In this document: one piece after another, positions 11,442 through 25,208 of the stretch
Layout: each line of letters starts with the position of its first letter
Numbering within the stretch: position 1 is the first letter of the stretch
NCBI GenBank assembly: GCA_023238725.1
Contig: CM041548.1
Span: 16,761,752 to 16,825,751, forward strand
Direction of reading: 5' to 3'
From: Scortum barcoo
Taxonomy: Eukaryota; Chordata; Actinopteri; Centrarchiformes; Terapontidae
DNA length: 64,000 bases
Program-made: the position numbers and the translations under genes
The notes under the pieces: generated by a model
The model's database searches: none
What the model was told of the DNA's origin: nothing
The model's input: the letters and a program-made list of their open reading frames with translations, nothing else

Positions 11442-14400
11442 ATTGAGTGAGAGAGTGCTTTTGTTCTTTCTTCAGAGAGACAAGACGGTGTTTGCATTTG
11501 CCTTCACACATGCTTTCAGCGTGTGCGCTCCCTGGCTGAAGCCCCTCTCTCCGTTTCTTTTTTTTTGTATGTGCATTGTGCTGGCTCGGTACAGATTGTG
11601 CATGCCAAGCTGTCTGAGTGTGCTGCAATGATAATGGTCCAAGGTCAGGAGTGTCAGCAGCAGAGATGAGAATTGGTTATTTTTAAGAGCTCAGCACAGC
11701 TCCCCTGGCCGCTTTTAAATGTTAACACTACAGTGAAACATTGCAGTGAACCCTGCGCTCAACTGCACTCAGCCCTGTCCAAAACAAACAGCATCTCCTT
11801 TTCACACAAAGGCTCCATACCCGTAAAGAGTGTGGTGAAAGCCTGCTGATATTGTAGCAGATACATAACCAAGAGCTTATTCCAACTCTTTGAATGCAAT
11901 ATTGGACTGAAACACAGATATTTGATTCAGCATTCCAGCAGAAAAAAAAAATCTCAGTTTTCTTTGTGAGTTTTAGTGATAGTCCATAAAAATACTTGAC
12001 TTGAAAGTGAGTAATTTTGTCTTATTTGAGACCTGTGTATGGATGTGATAAATAACCTTGTTTATGATATGACCTTCCCACTATGCAAAGCATTTGCATG
12101 CAAATTGAGTTCTGTCATATGATCCAAGTACATAGAGATTGAGAGGACGGCTACCGTAATACGCTGAGGGCAAGCTTTCCTCACATTTGGTAATCCTTAA
12201 GACATAGCAACCCATCCTAGAGCCTTATCGTACAATATATATATAGAAATGCCTCATTATACTGTACAGCGTATGGCAGTAGAAAATGAAATATAACACA
12301 TATTCATTTCTTGATATAGATTTTATGATGAATCTTGATAATAACATTGTTATTTTTGTTCACTGATCCCTTAAAGTTGCCCTGTGGAGTTTTCTTGTAA
12401 ACAAACAAAAGTTTGCATTTACATTCAGTAAACACCAAAACATACTGTGTTTTTCCTTGAGGCCAATCTGAAGTGTGAATGCATACCTCTTCTCCCAACA
12501 CATTTGCAAAGCAGACTTTTTTTTTTTTTTTTTAATTGAAACTTGCATTATTTATATGCATGTTTACTTCCTGCCTTTGTTGGCGCTTTGCTGCATGTCT
12601 TGCCACGTTACCAGCACCTGTGGAGCAGTTGAACAATGTGAAACTGTCGGCAACATTGGCATCATTTCACCTGCATGTATGTGAGCTTGCAAAGGAACAA
12701 GAAAAAACTGGTACAAAAAAAATGCTCCACAGCATAAGTAGCGCTGAGAGACTAGACCTTTATGCTTAATATTTCTACTAGAGGTTGAAAATGACTAAGA
12801 ACTGCATGAGCTTCAAACAGAGAATCTATCAAAATAAAGTATATAAAAAAAGCCAAATAATTAACATTCATCAGTTTAAATTCCTTGTTTGTTGATGGTG
12901 CCTATTGTTACAACATTACAGTCTTCTGTGGGGATGTTTCTCGTGCCCCGCTGCTCACTCGAGCATTCGGATGGGTCTAATTGCTGTATGCTTTACTGGA
13001 TGGCGACACTTCAGGCAGCAAACTTTTTGTTTGCAGTATGTCCTGGCCTTTTGTTTGCAGAGTTTTTGTTTTTGGCTCGGTTAACAGTATATATCATCTA
13101 TCTATTTTGTGTCAGACTTTTAGTAATCTATATCAGTTTGGGATTGTCTCATTTACTTTGGGGCCAAGTGGGACTTTAAGCAGCCAAATTATCTTATTAC
13201 CTCGTTTATCCACAACAGCTCTTTACATTTAAGGTTGTCGTGAAAATGAGTTTCTCCAGTCTAATTATTCGACTTTTAACACCAAAACATCAACTTATAA
13301 TGTGTTCATCAACCTTAAACAACCCCTCTGTGTTTTTTATACGAAGTAGACTCTGTTTGTTCAGCAAGATGTTCACCTTTGTTAACCACATTGCTTATCG
13401 ACATAATATTGACTATTTTCTATGGCAATCAAGGCTTTGCTCATATCTTCCAACCCTACCTAGAGGCTAAAACACAGCTTTTCGGCTCTCGGGTGTCCAG
13501 AGTATGCCTCATGTGTTCGCAGCATATTTAGCTGTGATTTCTGCCCGGGTTGCCCAGCTGCACATTAAGGCAGCAGTAAGGACAGCAAGCTTTGGGGAGT
13601 TAAAGTGGTTAGCCTGATCAGCAGAGTAGAGATGCAGCGGGACAGGGGAAGCAGATGTTTGTGGCCTGGCTACATCTGCTGCAGTCACTCCAGCCAGATA
13701 GGCTAGTTCTGGATGAGAAAGGGATGACGGCAAGGAAAGAGGAAGGGAGGAAAAAAAAAAGGCAAATGGCAGAGAGATGTTACCTTGAAAAGATTTGGGA
13801 TGAAGGATAAAAAAATAAGAACAGAAAGATGGAAAGAAAGCTTCTCTTGAGTAAAAGGAGAGGGAGAGATAGAGAGAGCGAGAGAGAAATGGACTGTTCA
13901 GGTGGGAAAAGATGTTTGAAGATGGATGGATGACCAGACAGATAGCTGTGCTGTCAGAGCGAGTAGATGTGTGAAGTGAAGGGTGAAGGACGAAGGGACA
14001 CAGAGGGAAACAAACAGGTAGCAAAATGCAAGAAAAAAAAATTGTGATGTTTTTGAAATGAGTGAAACAGTGTATATAGCACAAGCAAAAGACTCGCAGC
14101 ACTCTTGATGTACAGGAAAAGAAAAAAGACAGGTGAGAGATTGATGAAAGTGTGGCCTGATAGATGTGCAGACAGCTGTGGATTGTCAGAGTTAAGCCGT
14201 TTCCATTCAGATAGGCTCTTCAAAAGGAATAACAGAAGACCGATGATATTCAGCTGCAGCGGGGAAAATAGGATGCCTTCTGTAACAGGATGCTGAGAGA
14301 GTGAGAGAGAAGATTGATGCATAAGTGAAAAGATAAGTCCAAGCATGCTTCAAACGCTACAGCTGATATTTCACGCTGGTTTAGGATTGCCAGCCTCACA

Positions 14401-14739
14401 TCTCCCCATTTTTTTTTTCTTTTTTGAAAAGATGACTTCTATCAAAATTTAAATTCACTCACTGCTGTAAATAATGAACAGTGATATAATGCATCTTCAT
14501 GGGCAGCAGTAATAAGTGGAGTGTTAGGATGGCAGGGTAATGGGTTTCTAAATCCATGCCTTGGGATTTTAGTAGGCTCTGTTCTGAGTAAAATGACCTT
14601 GGAACAGACACCACCCTTGTTACCATTTGACAGAAGAGAGCAATCTTAAGAGAGCCCTTGAAGTGTGTGTTTTGTGCTCACAATAGGGAATAATGTAAAG
14701 TAGAGGTGTGGGCTCAGCCCTAAACATCCACGGCGTCCG

Positions 14740-14771
14740 ATCCCGGCTTAATCCTAAAATTAAGCCGGGAT
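14740..14771. repeat. Perfect 13-bp inverted repeat (hairpin)
   Basis: The arms ATCCCGGCTTAAT and ATTAAGCCGGGAT are exact reverse complements separated by a 6-base loop (CCTAAA). No T tract or element ends are seen beside it. It lies in med30 intron 3. Whether it is a cruciform-prone accident, the core of a small transposable element or a structured RNA cannot be told from sequence alone. Confidence 0.8.
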
Positions 14772-15116
14772 ATTTGGTAAAATATTGACATAGCACGTGT
14801 GACGAAGCCTGATATTTGATTTACATCTTTCCTACTATAGCCATAAAATTCAAATTGGCAAACAGGGTGGAGCCTCAGTGGTGCTGAGATCGATTCAGTC
14901 GGTGGCAACTACCACCACTGCTGTGTGTGATACACAGAGAGACACATCAGTTAAAGAAACCATGCGTTAATACGTTAATAAAACAATAACCTTTCAAAAT
15001 GCCACCAAGACACTCATTAGAACAAGTGAAATTACCTTGTGAGACTCTAACCTGTTGAGGAAACACACTATTGATCGCTGGAGAGTAATTAGGGATCATC
15101 CTATTGTCATTCAGGA

Positions 15117-15250
15117 TGCAACTAGAGATTATTTTCATTATAGATGAATCTGCCGATTGTTTTCTCGATTAAAAATGTCAAAAATGTCACAAGACAGCGA
15201 GAAGTCTCCAATGAAAGAAGCTTTGAACCAAATTCCCAGAAAATAAGCAA
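15117..15250 (+). mobile_element. hAT-like MITE family, partial copy A
   Basis: The fragment starts GATGCAACTAGAGATTATTT and continues with the TTCATTATAGATGAATCTGC and TTTTCTCGATTAAAAATGTC wording of a very common fish repeat whose full copies begin near AGGGCTGCAAC. Related copies are at 18745-19083, 28640-28900, 28955-29195, 30280-30475 and 52757-53088. Superfamily assignment is tentative. Confidence 0.65.
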
Positions 15251-16804
15251 AAGACAAATTGATTCCTGTTAACATCCAGTATTGTCATGTGAATATGAAC
15301 AGTGGCGCGCATCGAGATAAACATCTGGTGGTGCTAAATCTCCAGTCAAACGACATGACGTAATTAAAACAAATCAAAACAGTCAGACCGCATACAAACA
15401 AAACATAAATGCCATTTTTCCATCCTGTTTTCCACATTGTTTTTGGCATGAATTAAACTGAGGAAGGCCTCCTCATCACACACAGATTTTTCATTTTCAT
15501 CTCTTCAGTGGTTGTTTCAGTCAAATACTTTATCTATGTCATGATTTATTCACTAAGTCTGTTTCTATTGCACTTTGCTGCATTTTACTTTTATCTAATC
15601 ATCAGGTTTTCCTTACTTTTTTTTTTTTTTTTTTTTACAGTATTTAGATTTTTTTGAAAATGTATGGATGGAAAAAGCACTCATTGACACCCTGTTCTGC
15701 TGTTGTAGTTTGCCTCGAGACACCATCAAAGCTACCTTTTTAAAAGAACTTAATCAAAGAAAGGTAGTGACTTTCACCCTGGTGTTCGCTGTAACTTCAG
15801 TTTCATCCGACTCCTTGCAATCCCCCAGGCCCAGCTGAAGCCTGGCGCCCACCCCCCAAGCTAACGACAATTGAACAGGTAGTAGAAGATCAGAGAAGGG
15901 TGGAGTGGTGGTGGCAAAGGTGGGGGTGGGTGGCTCGAGGAGAGGCACATAAATGACTCCTTCATAGTAATGTCTAGCTGCTTTATGGGGTGTCCTGGCT
16001 GTGAGTGATAGCCTTGCTCTCGATATCTGTCGATTGGGGTAATTGCTGTTTGTCGGAGTCTGGCTGACGGATGGTGATGCAATCTGCCCTGCGCTGGACG
16101 TGGTGGTGGGAGAGAGGGAGGGAGGAGGAAGGAGGGAGGCGTCACTCTCATCACTCTCCACAAGTGTCTTTACTCTGAAGCATGCCACATGCGACAATAT
16201 GTATTTAAATTTAAAAGTGTGTTTGAACGTGAGTTTCTATATATAATTTGTGCCCGGACATAAATGTGATTGTGCTTCTTTTTGTAGCACAATGTAGTAT
16301 GGAATGAGCTGCTGTTATGCAAATTGGAGTGTGTTTGTGTGTCTGTGTGTGTATGAAGAAGTTCATTTGTGCATGTGTGAAAGTCAACAGTGTATGCATA
16401 AATGTTTAAGATGCATTAGCCATAATTCATTGGTGTCTAATGGGTTGCGATTGCTCAATCTCTGTGCTGCAGACCTCTGGTGCCGTAGAATGTGATTGTG
16501 CATATCAATTCAGGGTCCCCAGTCATTCACACTGTTTCTGCTCCAATAAAACAGACCAAAATTCTGCGGCACCCAAGTGACCACGCATTACAGCCCTAAT
16601 GAATATCCTACATTACTGGTCACTCGCCAATTAATGAAGGAAAACAAAGAATATGACAAATAAATTCTGTGTTTTTTTTTTTTTCTCGCTGAGTGCTAAT
16701 TTGGATGGAGCTTTGTGTTTTCAGCGTCTTCCGTTTTCGCCAGCTGTCCACGGCGAGCGGCGTCCAAGTCTGTGGGAATCAGCTTTCCTTTCTGCCTGCC
16801 CGCC

Positions 16805-16858
16805 TGACTGACTGATTGGCCGGCTGATTGACTGGCCGGCTGGCTGTCTGGCTGAGTG
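16805..16858. repeat. Degenerate CTGA/GGCT short tandem repeat
   Basis: Repeated CTGACTGACTGATTGGCCGG-like wording with a duplicated ACTGGCCGGCTGGCTG segment. It looks like a decayed tetranucleotide repeat in med30 intron 3. Confidence 0.6.
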
Positions 16859-17279
16859 ACGGTGCGTTTTGCAGAATGGGGGAAGCATGATTCATAGCGG
16901 CTCTCCGGACTACTTGATAATCATTCCATCTGGGGCGTGGGACAGGCTGTCTTGTCACTGACACATCACTCATCGTTTGTTCTTTTTCATACAGCCCCTT
17001 CACCCGCTCCATTTCTCCATCTTCCCATCTATCCCAAGGGCCTCAGGGATGACCCTCCATCCTGAACGATGGTGGGGGGTGGGGGTTGTAATGCTGGACC
17101 TGTGCGACACGGCAGACCCGCGCCTTTTTCTCTGCCTCACCTGCCCCTACCCCCCCTCACTTGCCCCACCCTTCTGCTGCAGCCTGCCACTGCCACTCGC
17201 CTCGCGTTTGATTTAATACCAGCCTAAGTGTGAATAAATTCCTGTCACAGCCCATTAAGGAGGCCTTGGAGAGATCTGG

Positions 17280-17450
17280 CCTGTTATTAATTCTCCACAG
17301 CTCCTCTCTCTTTCTCTCCCCTTTTTTAGTTACTATCTCTCCCACTCTTCTTCTGCTTCTCTCTCTCTCCCGTGCCCCCTCACCATCCTCCTCCCTCACT
17401 GCACAGCGCCTTGCTTTTCTTTTTTTCCTACTTCTTTTTTTTTTTTTTAA
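17280..17450. repeat. Pyrimidine-rich tract
   Basis: C/T-biased + strand with CTCTCTC and T runs. A second tract with CTCTCTCTG units lies at about 17750-17940. Between them, 17450-17700 is normal-complexity DNA that may be conserved. Confidence 0.7.
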
Positions 17451-18744
17451 TACCCCGTTAATTACCGCGTTTGTCCTCTTTATTCAAATGAGAAAGGGAG
17501 AAATTAAAAGCAAGGGGGATGTTTGTAATTTCAAACAGAAAAGCCATCCACTGCCCGGCTCTCTCCTCTCCTCTCCTCTCCAGACCTGTACGCTGCCGGC
17601 TCGGCACATATAATGAATTCCAGTGGCGGTTAGTTTTATCTGAGGAGCAGGCGGGGAGTCTGCCGAGGCCTGATGATAAACAAACGCAACCTCCTAACTA
17701 ATAAGAGAGAGTGAGAGAGAGAGAGGGATGCAGCTTGGTTGGCAGATGCTCTCTCTCTCTGTCTCTTTGCATCTCTCTCACTTTGCTCTCTGATCCGCCA
17801 TCTCTCTCTCCTTCTGTCTGTCTCAGCTTGTCTCTCTCTTCACTCCCATAGACGTTACTCCCACCCCCTGCTGTGCTCCACTCCCTCTCCATCTCCCTTC
17901 CTCATCCCTCTTTTCCCTCCATTGCTCCCTCCACCTCTCTATGTTCAGGCTCCAGAATTAGTAGGCTGAGCACAGCAGGTGCCCGTACCTCTGTCTTATT
18001 AGCAGCCTCATATGTGGCCCATTAGAGGCTCTCTGTATGCCAAGGGCTTTTTAATTGTTTTGCTGGGGTCAGAGGGGCAGTGTAGCCGCAAAGCTCTTGC
18101 AGAGGAGGAATCAGAGCTGGGTTTTTTTTTTTGGGAGAATACGTGTTTTCCTGGTATTATGTTGCATTTAGTGTCAAGTGCAACCCCAATTATTTCTGCT
18201 TTGTCTTACAGTATTTAAGGGCTATGTAAGCAATTAGAGGTGCACAGTTTATTTTTAACCATTGTCTGACTGCTGCAGTGTTTAGAACTATTGTTTACAT
18301 GAAAGGAGGGTGTGATGGAAGCTGCAGAGTCTTTTTTTTTCCACTGAGGCAGTATTGTGCACATAATTTGTCAGGTGGGGTGTTGGTAGGTCACTTGTGT
18401 AACATAAGTAGAAAGCACATCAAGACAGGCTTTATATTTTTCCTGATGCCTTTGAGACTGCTTTAAAGAGTTTTAAAGAAATGTAGGTTGCAGACTTGTA
18501 CACACATTAAACAGAGAGAAGTTCACGTAAAAGACCAAAGGTTCCAGTAAAGAGAGATGTTTTTAATTTAGTTTATAAAGGAGCCCGGGCCCGGAGCAGT
18601 CTCAGGTCATGAGGCATCCACTGGGAGCTTAAAGGACAAGGCAGTTTTACACGGGTAAGAAAAAGTAGTGTCTCTACATTTCTATAGAAACCTTCACTCT
18701 TCTAGGCATTATTTTTTACATACATGAAATAGCTGTAAGAAATA

Positions 18745-19083
18745 ATCCAATATCAGTCCGCTGACAGAAAAATAATCAACTATTTTAATAATCATTTTTC
18801 ATTTAAGTATTTTTTCAAGAAAAATGTCAATCAATCCCTCATTCTGGCATCTCAAATGTTCAGATTTTCTGCTTTTCGTTGTCTTGTGTGAGAGTACACC
18901 GAATACTCTGGGGGTTTGGTCTGCTGGTCAAGCAAAACTTTGAATATGTCACCTGATATTTTTGGGAAGTTCTGAGAGGTGATTTTTATGTAATACTTTC
19001 TAACATAATATTGATTAAATGTTTAACTCAAAACAATTGGCAGATTAATCACTAATGAAAATAATCTTTGTTGCAGCCCTAGT
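18745..19083 (-). mobile_element. hAT-like MITE family, copy B (near full length)
   Basis: Read on the - strand, this copy begins CTAGGGCTGCAACAAAGATT and carries the family's ATTTTCATTAGTGATTAATC segment; the distal part is diverged. It has no coding capacity. Confidence 0.65.
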
Positions 19084-19622
19084 GAAATGCAAAGTGGCTG
19101 TGCTAGTTGGAATAATAACATTTAGAAAAAAAAACATAAAAATTCATGTAGAAAGAAACAAGTGAAATTGTTTCACAAGTACAAATATGCAGTCTGCAGG
19201 GCAGCAGAGAGGATTCCCTTAAGATGATGTGCAAGACAAGGCCAAGGATATTGAGAGCTAAGATGATGGAGTAAAACACCCTGATGGCCTGAAGAAAGAA
19301 GCTTTGTCTTAGTTTCTCGTTTTCATGAAAGAAAACACTAAAATTATCACATATATTTAACACTGAGACAGACAAAAAATATTAACTCTAGAGCATGCCC
19401 TTGATGTTTTTAAGTTAATGTTCAAATATGTGCTGGAGAGGATATTATTCCAGGAAATTATTCTAGCAGTGAAATCCAACACACATGAATTCTTTGAGTT
19501 TTTACATTTTATTTTAAATAAGTATCCTATATGGAAGATAATGGCTGAAACATAGGGGTTTATATTAAGGTGGCAGTGGTATAAGATGTGCTGTGGTAGA
19601 TGTAGAAGTGGTGTCCTCCTCT

Positions 19623-19659
19623 TCTCCTCCTCCTCCTCCTCCTCCTCCTCCTCCTCCTC
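19623..19659. repeat. (TCC)n trinucleotide repeat
   Basis: A nearly perfect TCC run of about 12 units in med30 intron 3. Confidence 0.9.
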
Positions 19660-22600
19660 AACACAATCTGGAGTCCATGTCTCTGCGGAGGAGGTCGGGG
19701 TCTCTGGCGTCCCTCCATGTCTTCTTCAGGGATGTACCAGTACCACAGGTGCAGAGTTAGGCAGAGTTACATGCTCACCTCTGTATGTACCTGCAATGGC
19801 GCTCAGCCAAGGAGCTGTTTTCAATTAAATGTATCCCATGGAGATGTCGGTGGAAGCAAACACTATTTTGTTAAAGTTCAGTGATTCTCAACAAAACACA
19901 GGGTCTGTGTCCTTGACTTTTAACAAGCATGTTGCAAAGCAAACAGTATGACTTGCTAGCACAGTATAAATAATGCCACCGCTGAATTGGTGCAGAGTCG
20001 TCTTCTTTGTCCACTTAGGAAAAGCTCTTTTCTCTTCATCTTTTACTTTCTTGCTTTTCGTACACTTCTGCCACACCCAGAACAGTGTCAGTCTAACAAC
20101 TCAACACCTTTCAAAGGAAAATATTTTGCCTCTGTGGTGCGCTGACTGAGTTGCATCATCTTCCTGCTGGCTGGTGTGAGCAGCAAAAGTCAGGAAGCAC
20201 ACTGGCTTTGGCAGGTTATCACTGCACTATGATTAAAATGCAGATAATTTATTCATGTAATTTTCACAGCTTTGTGAAACCACAAAACACATTAAAACTT
20301 TTAGTCCTGCGGGTAAACCTTGAGTCTCGACAGGTTTGACCCTCCGCGCAACGTGTATGCTGTTAGTTAAAATATAAGTGATCAAAATTCGCAGTGTGTA
20401 AGCTCAACAGGCTGTGATTTGTCCTCCAGTAGCCCTGTTGTGCTGTAAGTAAACAATTTATCTTTACCAACGCAAAATGGGAAAAAATAGCACAACCATA
20501 TGTGTGGCAATGTGGCAATGCATTTTAGATTCAGCAGCATGATGGGAAAATAGTAATAAAGGCAACACGAACTAATGGAACAATGTTAATTCACCTCCAC
20601 ATTTTAGGATTAGGCCACATGGATGGCAGGATTGGCTGGATGGGTGTGCTAATAGGTGTTTGTTTTGCAATCTACATGGTGGGTTACATGCAGAAGTTTA
20701 GACACGCTGTTCAAATCATTTAGTTTGAGGGTTTCAGTGTTCAGCAAAATATAGCAAATAATATCAGACCTATGGAAACAGGGAGTATAAAATAAACACC
20801 AACAGGCTTTGTGGTTAGCTGCGTAAGGGGTGTGAACGGTCTGATGAGGTGCATTTGTTTTCCACATTCAGCTGTGGTCAGAGTTTGTTGTCAAGAGGCT
20901 GATTGAGGATCTGCGCTGTGGCTGCCAAAGGGCATGTTACATCACCTGAAAGCCTGCTATGTATTTTTTTTTCTTTTTTTTTTTTCTTCACACCCCGTCA
21001 TCACTTTTCATTCTACTTTTTTTTTTATTTAGTAAAGAGAAAGCTGCTTGCTCAGGTGCCGGCAGAAATGTTTACATTTAAACTTAAGAAACTTGCTCTG
21101 CGTGTACATGAAGGGTCTATTAGAGTTTTGACAAGGGTGAAGCACAAGTAACACGCTTGTTCTTCTTTTCCACCTGAACTCTTGGTTGCACTCAGTAAAC
21201 AACATCTCCGGCGAGTGGATTGGAGGCTTTAAATTGGAATTACCTCTCTTTTATCTTTTACAGAAATCTGCCTGCCCATATCCCCCCCCTCACCACCACC
21301 ACCGCTGCCTTCACTTTTAAAACGATAGAGGTAATTAGATCCAATATTGGAGAGGTGCCATAGGGGAGCTGATTTTAAGTGTATGTGAGTGATTGTACCA
21401 ATTTAACACATCACTGAGTCACAAGATGCGTTTGACATCTGAAGAACTGTTGTTGGCACCTGAAGAATATTTAAATCAAAGTTGTTGTTTTTTTCCCCAA
21501 CCTCATAAGAACCCTCCACTGCCCATTAAAAACGCCTTGAAGTATCATGTTTACTCAGAGTGTGAGAGGAGGTGTTCAGCTCGGCCTCAGATGATTTAAG
21601 CTCCTGACAGACATCTGAGAGAGATGAAAGAAAGACGTCCTGTCCGCTCCGAGATTGAGATGGTGGGGCATCGCTCTGCAGACGCCAGCTCCGAGCACAC
21701 GTGTACACACAAACACGCGGGAAACAAATGCGCGCACGCTCACGGCGCTGCCACATCATCTGCTCCAGACCTCCAGGCGAGCCTTCAAACAGCCGCCACT
21801 CTCTGCAGCTCTGCTCTCCTCTTTAGTCCCTGCCATAAGATAGCTAGTTAGCAGCACAGATATCAGAGAGGAAAGACCTCTAATTAAACTGAGTGAGCAG
21901 GAAGACTCAGCTGCTTGACACGGTTTAATACTGACGTGTGTAACTAGAGCTCAACCGATATACTGTATTATTAATAGATAGTTGTGTTGGTGTAGGAGAT
22001 ATACAAAAAGAAATTCTAACATGGCTGCATTTGTAGGCATTTTTCTATTTGTATTTATCACAATTCAAAGATATTTACAAAAGGAAAATTAACACAAGTG
22101 ATAACCCAGTGGTATGATGTGGTTGTGATTTAAGAAAGATAATAGCAAAGATCCATTGCTCCCATTATCTATGTATCCGTCAGGGCAAAAATCAGTTTCT
22201 CAATCACTATTTCGACAATTGTGCTACCTTTATTTAGCTTAATTTGTGTTTTATTTATACCAACTGCAATGATTTTATTACTGGCAAAGTTTACTTTTGC
22301 TTTCCTGTGCTTTTATTTTCTCTTACTGTCACCTTTGATAGTAAATTTCATCGCTCAACTGTGCCCTAACTCTGTAGATCCATCAAAACTCTTCAGTAAC
22401 TAAACTTGCAAGGTCATTTGAATAAAAATCTGTTTACTTGGTGTTTTTAAAAGGAAAACAAGTTTTGTGTAAAAATAGAATATTTGCAGATTCATCATTA
22501 TCAGGTTTTTCTATCAACTCTCACGTTTATTTTCAGCCTCTAACGCCACACATTTGTTGGTCTCTCCCTGTAACTGAGGTCTTTGACTGTGTATCTATTT

Positions 22601-25208
22601 GTCCATGCTTTAAAGGATGCTTTTGAAACCCAAAAGGTTGTGATTTCATTGCCCTTCTTGGGCTGCTGGAGCTAATCAGGTCCTGCATACAAAATTAACC
22701 CTTTTGTTCTCCTGAACTAAATATGAACTTAGATATTCACTCAGGCACAAGAGCTTCCTGTTTGTCTTAAGCCTGCAAAAAAGGTAATTATGGTAACTTG
22801 TGACTTTAGCAGTGAAACAGACTTCTTGGTTTAATACGTCACTTAGCCTCTAACCAGTAAACACAGCAGTATTCCTCGGATTTTACTCTGATGTGCATTT
22901 TTGCTGATGGTTAAGTCGCTCGCATGGCTGCCCATCATTGGTTTTAAAGCAACAGTAATCCAACCTTCTTGCCCCTCATTTATTATCACTGAGAACCAAA
23001 TCACAAACGAAAGCACAATCGATGGGGCTACCTGGCAGAGACTCAAGTGCTTAGGAGAGAGTGAGGGGGCGCCTAGCCTCAGATAACTCTAAAAGGCTAA
23101 ATCGATTGCAACCGTTCTGCAACAGTCGGCTGACACAGCAGGCTTTCCACCTCAATGCTGCGGACGTATTGAAAGAAGCCCGTTGGTAGGTGTATGCAAG
23201 GATGACAACATGGCTATTGTATTTCTGCCACCCCTGGAAGAGAAGGCTTTTATCTGCCTTCAAAATCCCTTTAAAGGGCTTCATTCCCCTGGGAAAGCCC
23301 ATGCCAAACACAGAACACACTGGCACTTAAACCTTCCCGTTGAGAAAAAGCCATAAAGTTTATAAAGTCAATTAAGGCTTTTTTAACTGATGTCAGGCAA
23401 ATTAAAGCTGCTTGGCCCGGCTCCCTGTGGGTATACTGTCAGATGGTAAACCAGGGCCCACTTAGCGTCACAGGGTTCCCCAGGCGGGGCACAGAGCAGT
23501 AAGCAGCTTACTTACCCCCAACTCACTTGTGCTTTTTACAAGTTTCCTCAGAGTGGGTAGTGTGTTTTCCATCAAGTGACTTTTCACTTTGGTGGAACAG
23601 TTTTAGCACACACGCACTCATGTCACGCTGAAGTGCAACCTGGGAGCACTTACGATTAACTTGACCGCATTCAAAATCATAATTGTTATTTTAAAATGAA
23701 CTCTGAATTGACTGCAGTGGATATTACTCACTCCCATGATTTGCTCCCATTTTTATGACCAGTATTTACACATATTTGACTGAGATGAGTCTTAGTATAT
23801 AAAATCACCACCTGGAGCGTCAATGTTTTCTCAGATTTTATTTGTACAGCATAATGTGAAAGAGAAATTAAATGAAGATAATAAGATTTCCATATCTTGT
23901 ACCTGACCTGCACAGTTCCTTTTAATATTCACTCTTAAATCCAGGCTTTTAAGAAATAGTGTCAGGTGCATGTAGCAAACATCTACAGTCCCATCACATG
24001 CAAAGAGTAGAAGAGCAAAATGATTTGATTTATTACTTGTGACATATATGCAACAAAAAGGTAATGCTTTAGTAATCGGGCCCAGCAGGAGGTCATAGTC
24101 CTACTAAAGACGTTATAAACTCACTGTTTTATTGCACCATCAGGACATGTGTCGCCCTATGACAGGTAAATATTTGTGATTCTCGAGGTTGATGGATCTG
24201 AACTTAAATTTATAAATGAAGTTCTGTTGATCTCCGATTAGGTTTGTGAGACGCAGCTCACACAGCTCTTCATTCTTTAAGAGGCTCCACCGTTTTTAGT
24301 CTCATCTTTTGGTTTCTCCGTCAGCCCACACTGCCTCACGTTGCCACACCACAGTAAAACTACAGGACTTGATCTTGAAGCCAGATGCGGTTTTGGATCT
24401 CTTTCCCTGAACTTAAGTCGATATACATGTGCTCCAAAGTAAACATCACTTGGAGCACTTTTTCACAGCATGTAAAATATTTGAAACAGTGATTAGTGAA
24501 AGGATGGTTTGATCATCATGCAGTAATGTGGACTGTACTGGCAGGGATACGGCAGTTTCAGAGTATGGCTCCTCTTAGCTCTTACTGTAGTCACGCTCAT
24601 TACTAAAAATATTGGCCCCTGGAGTTTGGTTTGTCCTAATTCTTCTGCCTTATAGGCAGCTGCATTTCCTTGAGGACATACTTCATTTCTGCATAATTTA
24701 GGGGATGGCTGGTTTCTGGAAAAGCACCTTTCCACGGAGCCGAGGCTCCTTTCCAAGTTTTTGTCACACTTATTATAAACCATAGAATTTAATTAAATTT
24801 GACTTGCGTTTCTGCCAAGACACTCAATCTCTCTGTCTGAGGACAGCAAGCGGTTTTGCTTCAGACTCTGCAAACCATGTGAAAAGACAAAGACTGTTTT
24901 TCCTCATCATGCATTTTAAAGTAGAGCAGAGGGTATCGAGTGTGTGGATGGTGATGAAGATTTCAACCTGCTTCATCTCTGGCAGTGACGATATGGGAGA
25001 TATGTACAGAAGGCGTGATGTAGGAAACACACTCACATCCTCCCCTCTTGTCCTCTTGGGATGAATCTGAATCCTTTGAAGTCCCTTAATGAATCTTTTT
25101 AGGTGGTTGGTTGTTGATTCTGATGTGTCACCGAATGACAGTAGCGATGTATGGGAGGAAATGAAGTCGTCTTTTTATTTCCTTCAGTACCATAACTAAA
25201 CCTCTGAT

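Noticed and set aside
13509..14102. 197-codon open frame on the - strand
   Set aside because: Purine-rich + strand gives a low-complexity S/L/F protein; no recognisable domain.
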